Positions 1 to 5,861 of a DNA stretch of 6,315 nucleotides are shown here, in pieces. The DNA is from Kiloniellales bacterium. Lineage in GTDB: Bacteria > Pseudomonadota > Alphaproteobacteria > Kiloniellales > JAKSBE01. The notes below the pieces were generated by a model. It saw only the letters and a program-made list of their open reading frames with translations. It had not been told where the DNA came from and did no database searches. Position 1 is the first letter of the stretch. The number at the start of each line of letters is the position of its first letter. The translations under genes and the position numbers were made by a program. The stretch is taken from the NCBI GenBank assembly GCA_030067055.1, contig JASJAL010000358.1:1-6315 (forward strand), written 5' to 3'.

Positions 1-423
1 CCGCTGGGCAACCTGGCCCTGGCCATGGCCCGCTTCGCCCAGCCCGACGACCAGCCCGAGCCGCGCCAGGCCGCCTGCCTGCGCCTGCAGCAGGCCCTGG
101 CCGCGGAGCCCTTCATGATCGCCGGCAGCGGCCGCTTCTGCACCCGGGTGATCGAGGCCACCAAGGGCCGAGCCCTGGTCAAGACCGGGGCCGAAGGCGT
201 CTACTGCGGAGCTCTGCCCGAGCTCGGCCTGGGGTTCGCGCTCAAGGTCGACGATGGCGCCGGCCGGGCCGCCGAGGTCGTCTGCGGACGGGTGCTGCGC
301 CGCCTGGGCGTGATCGGCGAGGCCGAGACCGCCGCCCTGGCGGCCGTGTTCCAGCCGACCCTCTTCAACCGGGCCGGCCGGGCGGTGGGAGAGCTCCGGA
401 CCGCTGCCGACTGCCCCTTCTGA
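1..423 (+). CDS. L-asparaginase II family protein, C-terminal part (5' end outside window)
   Basis: The frame is open from base 1, so this is the last 140 residues of a longer protein and the ATG at 25 is internal. Members of the asparaginase II family (the Rhizobium etli type, unrelated in fold to E. coli AnsA/AnsB) hydrolyse L-asparagine to aspartate and ammonia in the cytoplasm. The visible support is a stretch beginning FMIAGSGRFC (residues 38-47), then a KTGAEGVYCGALPE block (61-74) and GLGFALKVDDG (76-86), which match the conserved C-terminal half of this family. Cys47 and Cys69 are candidates for the functional cysteines of the family, but I cannot align them with certainty. The N-terminal half, with the catalytic Ser/Lys residues, is not in view. 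The gene ends 29 nt before the quinone oxidoreductase on the same strand and may share its transcript. Confidence 0.85.
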   Translation, partial: PLGNLALAMARFAQPDDQPEPRQAACLRLQQALAAEPFMIAGSGRFCTRVIEATKGRALVKTGAEGVYCGALPELGLGFALKVDDGAGRAAEVVCGRVLRRLGVIGEAETAALAAVFQPTLFNRAGRAVGELRTAADCPF

Positions 424-452
424 GCCGAGTCCCTTTTGAGCGAGAGACCACC

Positions 453-1436
453 ATGCGCGCCGTCGTCTGCCGCGAGCTGAGCGGCCCCCAGAGCCTGAGC
501 GTCGAGGAGCTCCCGGACCCGCAGCCGGGACCCGGCGAGGTCGCGATCGCGGTCGCCGCCGCCGGGGTCAACTTCGCCGACACCCTGATGGTGACCGGCA
601 AGTACCAGGAGAAGCCCGAACTGCCCTTCACGCCCGGCCTGGAGCTGGCCGGGACCGTGACCGCGCTGGGCCCGGGCGTGACCGGGGTCGCGACGGGCGA
701 CCGGGTGATCGGTCTGGTCGACCGCGGCGCCTTCGCCGAGGTCGCGCTGGTCCGCGCCGATGAGGTCTACCCGATTCCGGACTCCATGGACTTCGACATC
801 GCCGCCGGCTTCCCGATCACCTACGGCACGGCCCACGGCGCCCTGGTCTGGCGCGCCGACCTCAAGCAAGGCGAAACCCTGCTGGTCCATGGCGCGGCCG
901 GCGGCGTCGGCCTGGCCGCGGTCGAGGTCGGCAAGGCCCTGGGCGCCGAGGTCATCGCCACCGCCGGTGGTGCGGAGAAGCTGGAGATCGCCAGGGCCCA
1001 CGGCGCCGACCAACTGATCGACTACCGCAGCGAGGACATCCGCGAGCGGGTCAAGGCCCTGACCGGCGGCCGCGGCGCCGATGTGGTCTTCGATCCGGTC
1101 GGCGGCGAGGTCTTCATGGCCTCGCTGCGCGCCGTGGCCTGGGGCGGCCGCCTGCTGGTGATCGGCTTCGCCGCCGGCAAGGTGCCCGAGATCCCGGCCA
1201 ACCTGCTGCTGGTCAAGAACCTCGCGGTCCTCGGCCTCTACTGGGGCGCCTACCGCCAGAAGGGGCCGGATCTGCTGCGCGCCCAGTTCGAGACCCTGAC
1301 CCGCTGGCACGCGGAAGGTCGCCTCGAGCCGCTGGTCTCGCACCGCCTCGACCTGGCGGAGGCCGCCGAGGCCCTCGACCTGCTGCTGACCCGCAAGGCG
1401 ACCGGCAAGGTGGTGCTGACCACTGGCCGGGGCTGA
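453..1436 (+). CDS. NAD(P)H:quinone oxidoreductase, zeta-crystallin-like medium-chain dehydrogenase/reductase
   Basis: A complete 327-residue protein, the usual length for this group. The N-terminal GroES-like catalytic domain covers about residues 1-120, with the group-typical VNFAD segment at 39-43 and PGLELAG at 61-67. The Rossmann NAD(P)-binding domain follows, with the glycine-rich HGAAGGVG at 146-153, and the catalytic fold closes the C terminus. The cysteine and histidine ligands of zinc-dependent alcohol dehydrogenases are absent, which fits the zinc-free quinone/enone reductase branch. Expected activity is NAD(P)H-dependent reduction of quinones or alpha,beta-unsaturated carbonyl compounds in the cytosol; the real substrate cannot be told from sequence. 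The ATG start is preceded by a weak purine-rich GAGAG (442-446). The stop is 5 nt before the GTG start of the methyltransferase, suggesting one operon and possible translational coupling. Confidence 0.9.
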   Translation: MRAVVCRELSGPQSLSVEELPDPQPGPGEVAIAVAAAGVNFADTLMVTGKYQEKPELPFTPGLELAGTVTALGPGVTGVATGDRVIGLVDRGAFAEVALVRADEVYPIPDSMDFDIAAGFPITYGTAHGALVWRADLKQGETLLVHGAAGGVGLAAVEVGKALGAEVIATAGGAEKLEIARAHGADQLIDYRSEDIRERVKALTGGRGADVVFDPVGGEVFMASLRAVAWGGRLLVIGFAAGKVPEIPANLLLVKNLAVLGLYWGAYRQKGPDLLRAQFETLTRWHAEGRLEPLVSHRLDLAEAAEALDLLLTRKATGKVVLTTGRG

Positions 1437-1441
1437 CCGCC

Positions 1442-2689
1442 GTGGACCCGGTCGCCGCGCAGTACGAGGCCTATCCCTACCCGGCCCGCGACCCGGCGGC
1501 GGAGAAGACCCGGCTGATCGTCGGCTCGCCTTCCAACCTGCCGGAGCTGAACCACTACCTCTTCGCCGGCCGTCGCGATTTCAGCCGGCCCTTCCGCGCC
1601 TTGGTCGCCGGCGGCGGCACCGGCGACGCGGCGATCATGCTGGCCCAGCAGCTGGCCGACGCTTCCGGGCCTGGGGGCGATGCCGGCGAGGTGGTCTACC
1701 TCGATCTCTCGGCGGCTTCGCGCAAGACGGCCGAGGCCCGGGCCGAGGTCCGCGGGCTTGTGAACATCTCCTTCCACTCAGGCTCGCTGCTCGACCTGCC
1801 CGAGCTGGGCCTCGGGATCTTCGACTACATCGACTGCTGCGGCGTCCTGCACCACCTGGAAGACCCGCCGGCCGGGCTCGCCGCACTGGCGGCGGTGTTG
1901 GCCGAGGACGGCGGCATCGGCCTGATGGTCTATGCGCCCTACGGCCGCAACGGGGTCTATCCCCTGCAAGACATGCTGCGCGAGCTCGCCGGCGACCTGC
2001 CGCTGGCCGAGCGGGTCGCCCTCGCCAAGCGGCTGATCGCCGGCCTGCCCGAGACCAATGCCTTCCGCCGCAACCCCTTCCTCGGCGACCACCGCCGGGG
2101 CGACGCCGAGCTGGTCGACCTGCTGCTGCACGCCCGTGACCGGGCCTACACGGTGACCGAGCTTGCCGGGCTGGTGACGGGCGCGGGCCTGGCGCCGATC
2201 GCCCTGGTCGAGCCGGCCCGCTACCGCCCGGAGAGCTACCTCGCGGTGCCGGCGGTCCTAAAGCGCCTGGCCGAGCAGGACTGGCTCGTGCAGGCCGCCT
2301 TCGCCGAGCGCCTCGCCGGCAACGTCAAGAAGCACGTGCTCTATGTTGCCAAATCCGGAACGCCGGAGACCCGCATCGCCCTGCCCGAGGATCCCGAGGC
2401 GGTGCCCCTGCTCTTCGACCTGGAAGGTCAGGCCCTGGCCAAGGCGGTGCAGGGCGACCTGATCCTCAAGGCCGAGTTCGACGGCCTGGCCCTGCGCTTC
2501 GCCCTGCCGCGCCTGGCCCCGGCGATCCTGCAGCGGATCGACGGCTTGCGAACGCTTGGGGCGATCTTCGACGAGCTGCAGGGCCTGGACGCCAGCCTCG
2601 ATTGGCCCGCCTTCCGCGAACAGTTCCGCGAGCTCTTCGCCGCCCTCAACGGCATCAATCGGATGTTCCTGCGTCTGCCGCCGGGCTGA
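1442..2689 (+). CDS. Class I SAM-dependent methyltransferase with C-terminal extension domain
   Basis: A 415-residue protein starting at GTG (1442), 5 nt after the preceding stop; no strong Shine-Dalgarno is visible, so initiation may depend on coupling. The N-terminus carries a QYEAYPYPARDP segment (7-18), a signature of a methyltransferase subgroup. The SAM site follows: motif I AGGGTGD (56-62), an acidic residue at the end of strand 2 in YLDLS (Asp88), and the post-motif III GVLHHLEDP (134-142). After the roughly 200-residue catalytic core comes a long C-terminal part; the last 70 residues (LRTLGAIFDELQ region) look like a small helical or winged-helix-like domain. The substrate is unknown; small molecules, proteins and tRNA are all possible. 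The neighbouring reductase does not identify a pathway. Methyltransferase fold is confident, biological role is not. Confidence 0.88.
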   Translation: MDPVAAQYEAYPYPARDPAAEKTRLIVGSPSNLPELNHYLFAGRRDFSRPFRALVAGGGTGDAAIMLAQQLADASGPGGDAGEVVYLDLSAASRKTAEARAEVRGLVNISFHSGSLLDLPELGLGIFDYIDCCGVLHHLEDPPAGLAALAAVLAEDGGIGLMVYAPYGRNGVYPLQDMLRELAGDLPLAERVALAKRLIAGLPETNAFRRNPFLGDHRRGDAELVDLLLHARDRAYTVTELAGLVTGAGLAPIALVEPARYRPESYLAVPAVLKRLAEQDWLVQAAFAERLAGNVKKHVLYVAKSGTPETRIALPEDPEAVPLLFDLEGQALAKAVQGDLILKAEFDGLALRFALPRLAPAILQRIDGLRTLGAIFDELQGLDASLDWPAFREQFRELFAALNGINRMFLRLPPG

Positions 2690-2707
2690 GCGCGGCCGCG
2701 ACCCCTC

Positions 2708-3208
2708 TCACTGGCGCAGGTAGTAGATCAGGTCGAGCGAGGGCGGTTCGACCCCGGCTTCCTTGAGCAGGGCGTGGGCCTGGCCGCGGTGGTGGGTCTG
2801 GTGGTTGAAGAAATGCCCCAGGGCCTGCCACAGCGGCATCGACAGGTCCTTAGGCTTGACCAGGGTCCGGAACTGCAGGTCGCCGGCGATGGCCTCGGCA
2901 GTGAGGCCCGCGGTGTAGCGCTCGATCCGCGCGTCCTCGGCCTCGCGCTCGGCGCGCAATTCGGCCAGGTCGTCGAAGAGGATCTGGTCCAGGCTGGTGA
3001 CGCCCGCGTCGACCGCCTCGAAGCGCGCCATCCAGACCCGGTCGCCGACCAGGATGTGGTTCAGGGTGCCGTGCAGCGAGCTGAAGTAGGCCGCCGGCCG
3101 CGGCGTCCGGTAGGCGCCGTCGGGCAACTCGGCCGCCGCGTCGTAGACCAGCTCGTTGGCCCAGGTGTTGTAGCGGGCGAAGGTCTGGAAGTATTCGGGG
3201 CTCATCAT
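2708..3208 (-). CDS. DinB family protein (putative metal-dependent enzyme)
   Basis: A 166-residue protein with the DinB/YfiT-like four-helix bundle pattern. The probable metal ligands are His51 (in LNHILVGDRVW), His136 and His140 (in HFFNHQTHHRGQ, 132-143), the usual H...HxxxH triad. The N-terminal FARYNTWAN (10-18) is also typical. Despite its name this family is unrelated to DNA polymerase IV. Characterised relatives include thiol-dependent S-transferases and isomerases that use bacillithiol or mycothiol, and most members are uncharacterised. I chose the ATG at 3206-3208 (a second ATG follows directly) because GAGGAGG sits 9 nt upstream; a longer open frame to 3547 is only a shadow of the GST gene. 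It lies 14 nt downstream of the GST gene, so the two are almost certainly co-transcribed, and it ends 18 nt from the convergent methyltransferase gene. Confidence 0.9.
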   Translation of the reverse strand: MMSPEYFQTFARYNTWANELVYDAAAELPDGAYRTPRPAAYFSSLHGTLNHILVGDRVWMARFEAVDAGVTSLDQILFDDLAELRAEREAEDARIERYTAGLTAEAIAGDLQFRTLVKPKDLSMPLWQALGHFFNHQTHHRGQAHALLKEAGVEPPSLDLIYYLRQ

Positions 3209-3217
3209 GGCCGTCGC

Positions 3218-3224
3218 CCTCCTC
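3218..3224 (-). promoter_or_regulatory. Ribosome binding site of the DinB gene, overlapping the GST stop codon
   Basis: Read on the minus strand, GAGGAGG (3224-3218) is a near-perfect Shine-Dalgarno 9 nt before the ATG at 3208. Its first two bases are part of the GST stop codon TGA (3225-3223), so ribosomes finishing GST sit on the DinB initiation region. This fixes the DinB start and suggests termination-reinitiation coupling. Confidence 0.8.
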
Positions 3225-3822
3225 AAAGCTCGGTGATCGGGATGTGGCCCGGCTGCGTGGCGACCCTTTCGAGCCAGGCCTGAACCCTCGGGAAGCGCGC
3301 CAGCTCGAAGCGGCCTTCCTCGGCGACATGGGTGTAGGCGTAGAGCGCGATGTCGGCGATGGAGTAGCGCCCGCCGACGAAGAAGTCCTGCGCCTCCAAG
3401 TGACGCTCCATGACGCCCAGCGCCTGGTAGCCGCGCTCCATCCTCGCCGGGATCTCGTCTTTCATCGCCTCGGCCTGGCCGGAGAAGTGCCAGAAACGGA
3501 CCACGGCGATGTAGGGCTCGTGGCTGTACTGCTCGAAGAACATCCACTGCAGTGCCTGTGCCTGGGCCAGCCGGTCCTCTGGCAGGAACGCCGAGCCCAA
3601 GGCTAGGTAGAACAGGATCGCGTTGGACTCGGCGAGTCGGGTCCCGTCGTCCAGCTCGAGCAAGGGAATCCGGCCGTTGGGGTTCTTGGCCAGGAATTCC
3701 GGGGTCCGGGTCTCGCCCTTCAGGATGTCGAGCTCGATCCGCTCGTGCGGGATGCCGAGCTGGTTCAGCAGCAGGCGGACCTTGTAGCCGTTGCCGGACT
3801 CGTGGAAGTCATAGAGCCGCAT
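3223..3822 (-). CDS. Glutathione S-transferase family protein
   Basis: A 199-residue cytosolic GST-like protein. The thioredoxin-fold N-terminal domain (about 1-75) opens with MRLYDFHESGNGYKVRLLL, places a possible catalytic Ser9 or Asn11 near the first helix, has the cis-proline segment NGRIPLLEL (49-57, Pro53) and the glutathione-binding acidic-Ser pair Glu65-Ser66 (LAESNAILFYL). The all-helical C-terminal domain has the SIAD N-capping box (154-157) that is a hallmark of GST folds. It probably conjugates or reduces electrophiles or disulfides with glutathione; the subclass and substrate cannot be assigned. The start is the ATG at 3820-3822, with GGAGGGG 9 nt upstream. A longer version starting at TTG (3838-3840) would begin inside that ribosome binding site and is rejected. 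The gene is followed 14 nt later by the DinB-family gene in the same operon. Confidence 0.9.
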   Translation of the reverse strand: MRLYDFHESGNGYKVRLLLNQLGIPHERIELDILKGETRTPEFLAKNPNGRIPLLELDDGTRLAESNAILFYLALGSAFLPEDRLAQAQALQWMFFEQYSHEPYIAVVRFWHFSGQAEAMKDEIPARMERGYQALGVMERHLEAQDFFVGGRYSIADIALYAYTHVAEEGRFELARFPRVQAWLERVATQPGHIPITEL

Positions 3823-3831
3823 GCGCACGCA

Positions 3832-3838
3832 CCCCTCC
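3832..3838 (-). promoter_or_regulatory. Ribosome binding site that sets the GST start
   Basis: On the minus strand GGAGGGG (3838-3832) lies 9 nt upstream of the ATG ending at 3822. It overlaps the alternative TTG codon (3840-3838), which argues that the ATG is the real start and the protein is 199, not 205, residues. Confidence 0.75.
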
Positions 3839-3858
3839 AATCTTCATCGGGTCCCAGG

Positions 3859-3864
3859 CTTATA
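3859..3864 (-). promoter_or_regulatory. Candidate -10 element for the GST-DinB operon
   Basis: TATAAG on the minus strand is the only AT-rich -10-like hexamer close to the GST start in a very GC-rich region. Transcription starting about 7 nt downstream would give a leader of about 30 nt before the ATG at 3822, with room for the Shine-Dalgarno. I see no convincing -35 hexamer at 16-18 nt upstream, so the call rests on the -10 match and its position only. Confidence 0.35.
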
Positions 3865-3920
3865 GCGCAGGGCGCGGCGGTGGGCGCTTGAGTTTTGCTT
3901 GGGAGCGGCATGAGCGGAAT

Positions 3921-3932
3921 TCGCTCGAGCGA
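3921..3932. repeat. Perfect 12-nt palindrome between the DUF1127-like gene and GST
   Basis: TCGCTCGAGCGA equals its own reverse complement. It lies about 60 nt upstream of the candidate GST -10 element on the minus strand. It could be an operator half-site pair or simply a chance palindrome in GC-rich DNA. No second copy was noticed in the window. Confidence 0.4.
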
Positions 3933-3949
3933 TACTCGGTGCCGGAATC

Positions 3950-4003
3950 GAAACGGGCGTGCCGTTTCCGGAACGCCCGCTTGTGTTCGACAAGGTCTTG
4001 TCG
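3950..4003 (-). other. Cluster of overlapping inverted repeats after the DUF1127-like gene
   Basis: Four short stems can be drawn in 54 nt, forming two pairs that exclude each other. Stem A pairs GAAACGG (3950-3956) with CCGTTTC (3962-3968), loop 5 nt. Stem B pairs CGGGCGT (3954-3960) with ACGCCCG (3973-3979) and shares bases with A. Stem C pairs CTTGT (3980-3984) with ACAAG (3990-3994). Stem D is the near-palindrome CGACAAG-GT-CTTGTCG (3988-4003) and shares ACAAG with C. In the minus-strand transcript this begins 8 nt after the DUF1127-like stop codon. There is no T-run behind any stem, so a standard intrinsic terminator is not supported. It may be a structured 3' UTR, an operator region, or coincidence. 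Confidence 0.4.
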
Positions 4004-4011
4004 GCGGTGGG

Positions 4012-4215
4012 TCAGCAGCCGCCCCGGTCGATCCCGATGTCCTGCAGCAGGCGCCGGTCGCAGCCGTTGAAGGCCTGGCGGTAGGCGCTCTCGCGGGCGG
4101 GCGAGGAAGCGAGGCCGCTGGTTGCGGCGACGATGGTGTCGGCGGCCCGGCGGACCAGGTCACGCGCGGACAGGCCGGGGATGGTGCGGTCGGCGATGAA
4201 GGTCAGATCGGCCAT
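4012..4215 (-). CDS. Small DUF1127-like protein
   Basis: A 67-residue protein. The C-terminal segment CDRRLLQDIGIDRGGC (52-67) matches the core of DUF1127 (pattern DxRLLxDIGIxR), a domain of small, mostly alphaproteobacterial and gammaproteobacterial proteins; the rest is not conserved enough to judge. No signal peptide or membrane segment is evident. Some DUF1127 proteins, such as CcaF1 of Rhodobacter, bind RNA and affect RNA turnover; others influence phosphate or carbon metabolism. Function here is unknown. The ATG at 4215 is preceded by GGAGAG (4226-4221) at good spacing, and the stop is TGA at 4014-4012, which together make this a believable gene despite its size. It stands alone between the aminotransferase and the GST gene. 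The family assignment is by motif only. Confidence 0.65.
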   Translation of the reverse strand: MADLTFIADRTIPGLSARDLVRRAADTIVAATSGLASSPARESAYRQAFNGCDRRLLQDIGIDRGGC

Positions 4216-4220
4216 AGCGG

Positions 4221-4226
4221 CTCTCC
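4221..4226 (-). promoter_or_regulatory. Ribosome binding site of the DUF1127-like gene
   Basis: GGAGAG on the minus strand, with its GGAG core 7 nt from the ATG ending at 4215. It supports translation of this short frame. Confidence 0.65.
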
Positions 4227-4282
4227 AAGTTCGGGCCTGTCGAAGTCATCAGGACCCGGGTTCCGGTGCAAGTTGTAGGGCG

Positions 4283-4312
4283 CAGATACGCCTCGTTACG
4301 GCGCAACGCCAA
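4283..4312 (-). promoter_or_regulatory. Weak candidate promoter for the DUF1127-like gene
   Basis: On the minus strand TTGGCG (4312-4307) is followed after 18 nt by TATCTG (4288-4283). Both hexamers match sigma-70-type consensus partly, and the position would give a leader of about 60 nt. The 191-nt gap 4216-4406 holds no other gene-like frame that I can support. Matches of this quality can arise by chance. Confidence 0.25.
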
Positions 4313-4328
4313 TGCTGGTTTTCCTTGG

Positions 4329-4355
4329 GGGACATGCAAAAAAGGCATGCCTCCC
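4329..4355. other. Imperfect stem-loop with A-rich loop
   Basis: On the plus strand GGGACATGC (4329-4337) pairs with GCATG-CC-TCCC (4345-4355), giving nine pairs with a two-base bulge and a loop of AAAAAAG (4338-4344). On the minus strand the loop becomes a T-run, but no T-run follows the stem, so it is not a normal intrinsic terminator. It lies between the aminotransferase stop and the DUF1127-like gene and might act in the 3' UTR of the former. Confidence 0.3.
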
Positions 4356-4385
4356 ATTCAGGAATTGGAAAGGAATCCCGGGCCG

Positions 4386-4406
4386 AAAAGTGGCCTTCCG
4401 GCGGCC
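4386..4406 (-). terminator. Weak candidate intrinsic terminator after the aminotransferase gene
   Basis: Directly after the TGA on the minus strand, GGCC (4406-4403) can pair with GGCC (4395-4392) around a GCCGGAA loop, followed after two bases by TTTT (4389-4386). The stem is only 4 bp and the T-run only four, so termination would be inefficient at best. Confidence 0.25.
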
Positions 4407-5606
4407 TCAGCGCAGCGCCGGCTCAAGGCGATCGAGGGCCTCGGAGAGGGTCTCCGGCGTGGCGGCGAAGCAGAGCCTGAGGTGGCCCTCGCCGCCCGGC
4501 CCGAAGGCCGAGCCGGGTGCCAGGCCGACCTTGGCGGTCTCGAGCAGCTCCTTGGCATAGGCCATGGAGTCGGTCAGCCCCTCGACCCTGAAGAAGGCGT
4601 AGAAGGCGCCGCGCGGCCGGGCCAGGCGGACTCGCGGCAGGGCGGCGAGGCGCTGGTGGACAAGGTCGCCGGCCAGGTGGCAGCGCTCGATGATCGACTG
4701 GGCGAAGGGCTCGCCCTGCTCGATCGCGGCGACCGCGCCGTGCTGCAGGAAGGGTGGCGCGCCCGAGAAGGAGAACTCGATCAAGCGATCGAAGGTCTCC
4801 GCCATGGAGGGCGGGTGGATCAACCAGCCCAGGCGCCAGCCGGTCATGAACCAGGTCTTGGAGAAGGAGTTGATGACGATGACCGGGTCCTCGGGCTCGA
4901 TCAGGGTCAGCAGCGAGGGCGCGGTCGGCCGTTCGGCCGCCGGCCGGTCGTAGACGAAGCGGGTGTAGACTTCGTCCGAGATCAGCCAGATCCGTTTCTC
5001 CCGGCAGAACTCGAGCAGCGCCCTCTGGTCCTCGCCCGGCATGATCCAGCCGCTGGGGTTGCCCGGTGAGTTGACGAAGATCGCCCGGGTCTTGTCGCCG
5101 CAGGCGTCGAAGAGCCTGTCCATGTCCAGGTGAAAGCCGCCCTCGGGCAGGGGCTCCAGGACGACGTCGACGTGGCGGCCGCCGGCGATCTGCACCGCCG
5201 CGACGATGTTCGGCCAGACCGGGCCGACCACCACGACCTCGTCGCCGGGCCGCACGAAGGCCTGCAGCGCCAGGACGATCGCGGTCATGCCCGAGGTCGC
5301 GATCGAGATCCGCTCGGAATCCATGGCGACGCCGTAGAGATCCGCGCTGTATCGGGCCAGGGCCTCGCAGAGCTGCGGGATGCCGCGCTTGCGCGGGTAG
5401 AAGGTCTCGCCGGCCTCCAGCGCCGCCGCGGCCGCCTTGCAGATGAAGTCCGGCGTCGGCTGGTCGCCTTCGCCGACCCACAGCGGGATGATGTCCTTGC
5501 GCCCCAGGCCCAGCTCGAAGACCTCGGCGATCCCCGAGTTGCCCAGGCTCTCGATCTGCGGCCGCAGGGCGGCGGGATAGAACGGCGGCGTGGGTGCATC
5601 GGGCAT
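4407..5606 (-). CDS. Pyridoxal phosphate-dependent aminotransferase (class I/II, AspC-like)
   Basis: A complete 399-residue enzyme of aminotransferase fold type I, normal length. PLP-site residues are all recognisable: SGMTA (105-109) for phosphate contact, Trp131 stacking on the ring, Asn183 in NSPGNPSGW, Asp211 and Tyr214 in SDEVYTRFVYD, the Schiff-base Lys250 in NSFSKTWFMTGWRLGW, Arg258, and the substrate carboxylate-binding Arg377 in GHLRLCFA. It transfers an amino group between an amino acid and a 2-oxo acid in the cytosol; many close relatives are labelled aspartate aminotransferase, but the donor cannot be deduced safely. The N-terminal segment IIPLWVGEGDQPTPDFI (39-55) contains the variable substrate-entry region. 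The ATG at 5606 has only a weak GGGG-type ribosome binding site. No partner gene is adjacent: the SDR upstream is 255 nt away, across a repeat. Confidence 0.92.
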   Translation of the reverse strand: MPDAPTPPFYPAALRPQIESLGNSGIAEVFELGLGRKDIIPLWVGEGDQPTPDFICKAAAAALEAGETFYPRKRGIPQLCEALARYSADLYGVAMDSERISIATSGMTAIVLALQAFVRPGDEVVVVGPVWPNIVAAVQIAGGRHVDVVLEPLPEGGFHLDMDRLFDACGDKTRAIFVNSPGNPSGWIMPGEDQRALLEFCREKRIWLISDEVYTRFVYDRPAAERPTAPSLLTLIEPEDPVIVINSFSKTWFMTGWRLGWLIHPPSMAETFDRLIEFSFSGAPPFLQHGAVAAIEQGEPFAQSIIERCHLAGDLVHQRLAALPRVRLARPRGAFYAFFRVEGLTDSMAYAKELLETAKVGLAPGSAFGPGGEGHLRLCFAATPETLSEALDRLEPALR

Positions 5607-5730
5607 GGGCGGTGACCCCGGACCTGAGGGTGAAAACCAGCCCTGTCTCTGCCAGATCCCCCCAGCCCCGGCAACCCGAGTCCTTGCGGCAGACTCAAAC
5701 GATCCAGCCTGATGGCACAGTCTTCCCTAC

Positions 5731-5806
5731 TGTCATGCCCGGACTTGATCCGGGCATCCATCGAACAGCGGCAACATGGATTGCCGGGTCAAGCCCGGCA
5801 ATGACA
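5731..5806. repeat. Two-hairpin palindromic intergenic repeat of alphaproteobacterial type
   Basis: Two 30-nt arms (5731-5760 and 5777-5806) are inverted copies of each other around a 16-nt spacer, identical at 24 of 30 positions. Each arm is also a hairpin: 9-bp stem 5735-5743/5749-5757 with loop CTTGA, and 9-bp stem 5780-5788/5794-5802 with loop TCAAG. The outer ends are TGTCA and TGACA. Elements of this look (TGTCATGCCCGG..., ...CCCGGCAATGACA) are common between genes of many alphaproteobacteria and give spurious peptides such as MPGLDPGIH or MDARIKSGHD when translated. It lies between the SDR and aminotransferase genes. Possible roles are transcript stabilisation or termination, or it is the remnant of a small non-autonomous mobile element. 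The flanking 5607-5730 and 5807-5861 show nothing I can name. Confidence 0.85.
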
Positions 5807-5861
5807 GCGAGAGTAGTGGCGCTCAGCGTAGCAGTCGGAGGCTCCGCGGCGGCCCCTCACC

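Noticed and set aside
201..1343. 380-aa open frame on the minus strand
   Set aside because: It is antisense to the asparaginase and quinone oxidoreductase genes, has low-complexity Gly/Ala/Asp/Gln composition, and arises from GC-rich codons opposite real genes.
3209..3547. 5' extension of the DinB frame to 3547
   Set aside because: It overlaps the GST gene in another frame, its sequence is Arg/Leu-rich without similarity, and a strong ribosome binding site marks the start at 3208.
3823..3840. Upstream TTG start for the GST gene
   Set aside because: The TTG overlaps the GGAGGGG ribosome binding site, and the family typically starts at MRLYDFHESG, the ATG at 3822.
4266..5069. 267-aa plus-strand frame over the aminotransferase 3' half
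   Set aside because: It is antisense to a gene with a complete catalytic residue set and shows no domain of its own.
4423..5481. 352-aa Arg/Gly-rich open frame on the minus strand
   Set aside because: It is the shifted frame of the aminotransferase gene; composition is typical of a shadow and it has no recognisable domain.
5838..5858. GAGG/CCTC inverted repeat after the SDR stop as terminator
   Set aside because: The stem is only four pairs with a large loop and no T-run on the minus strand.
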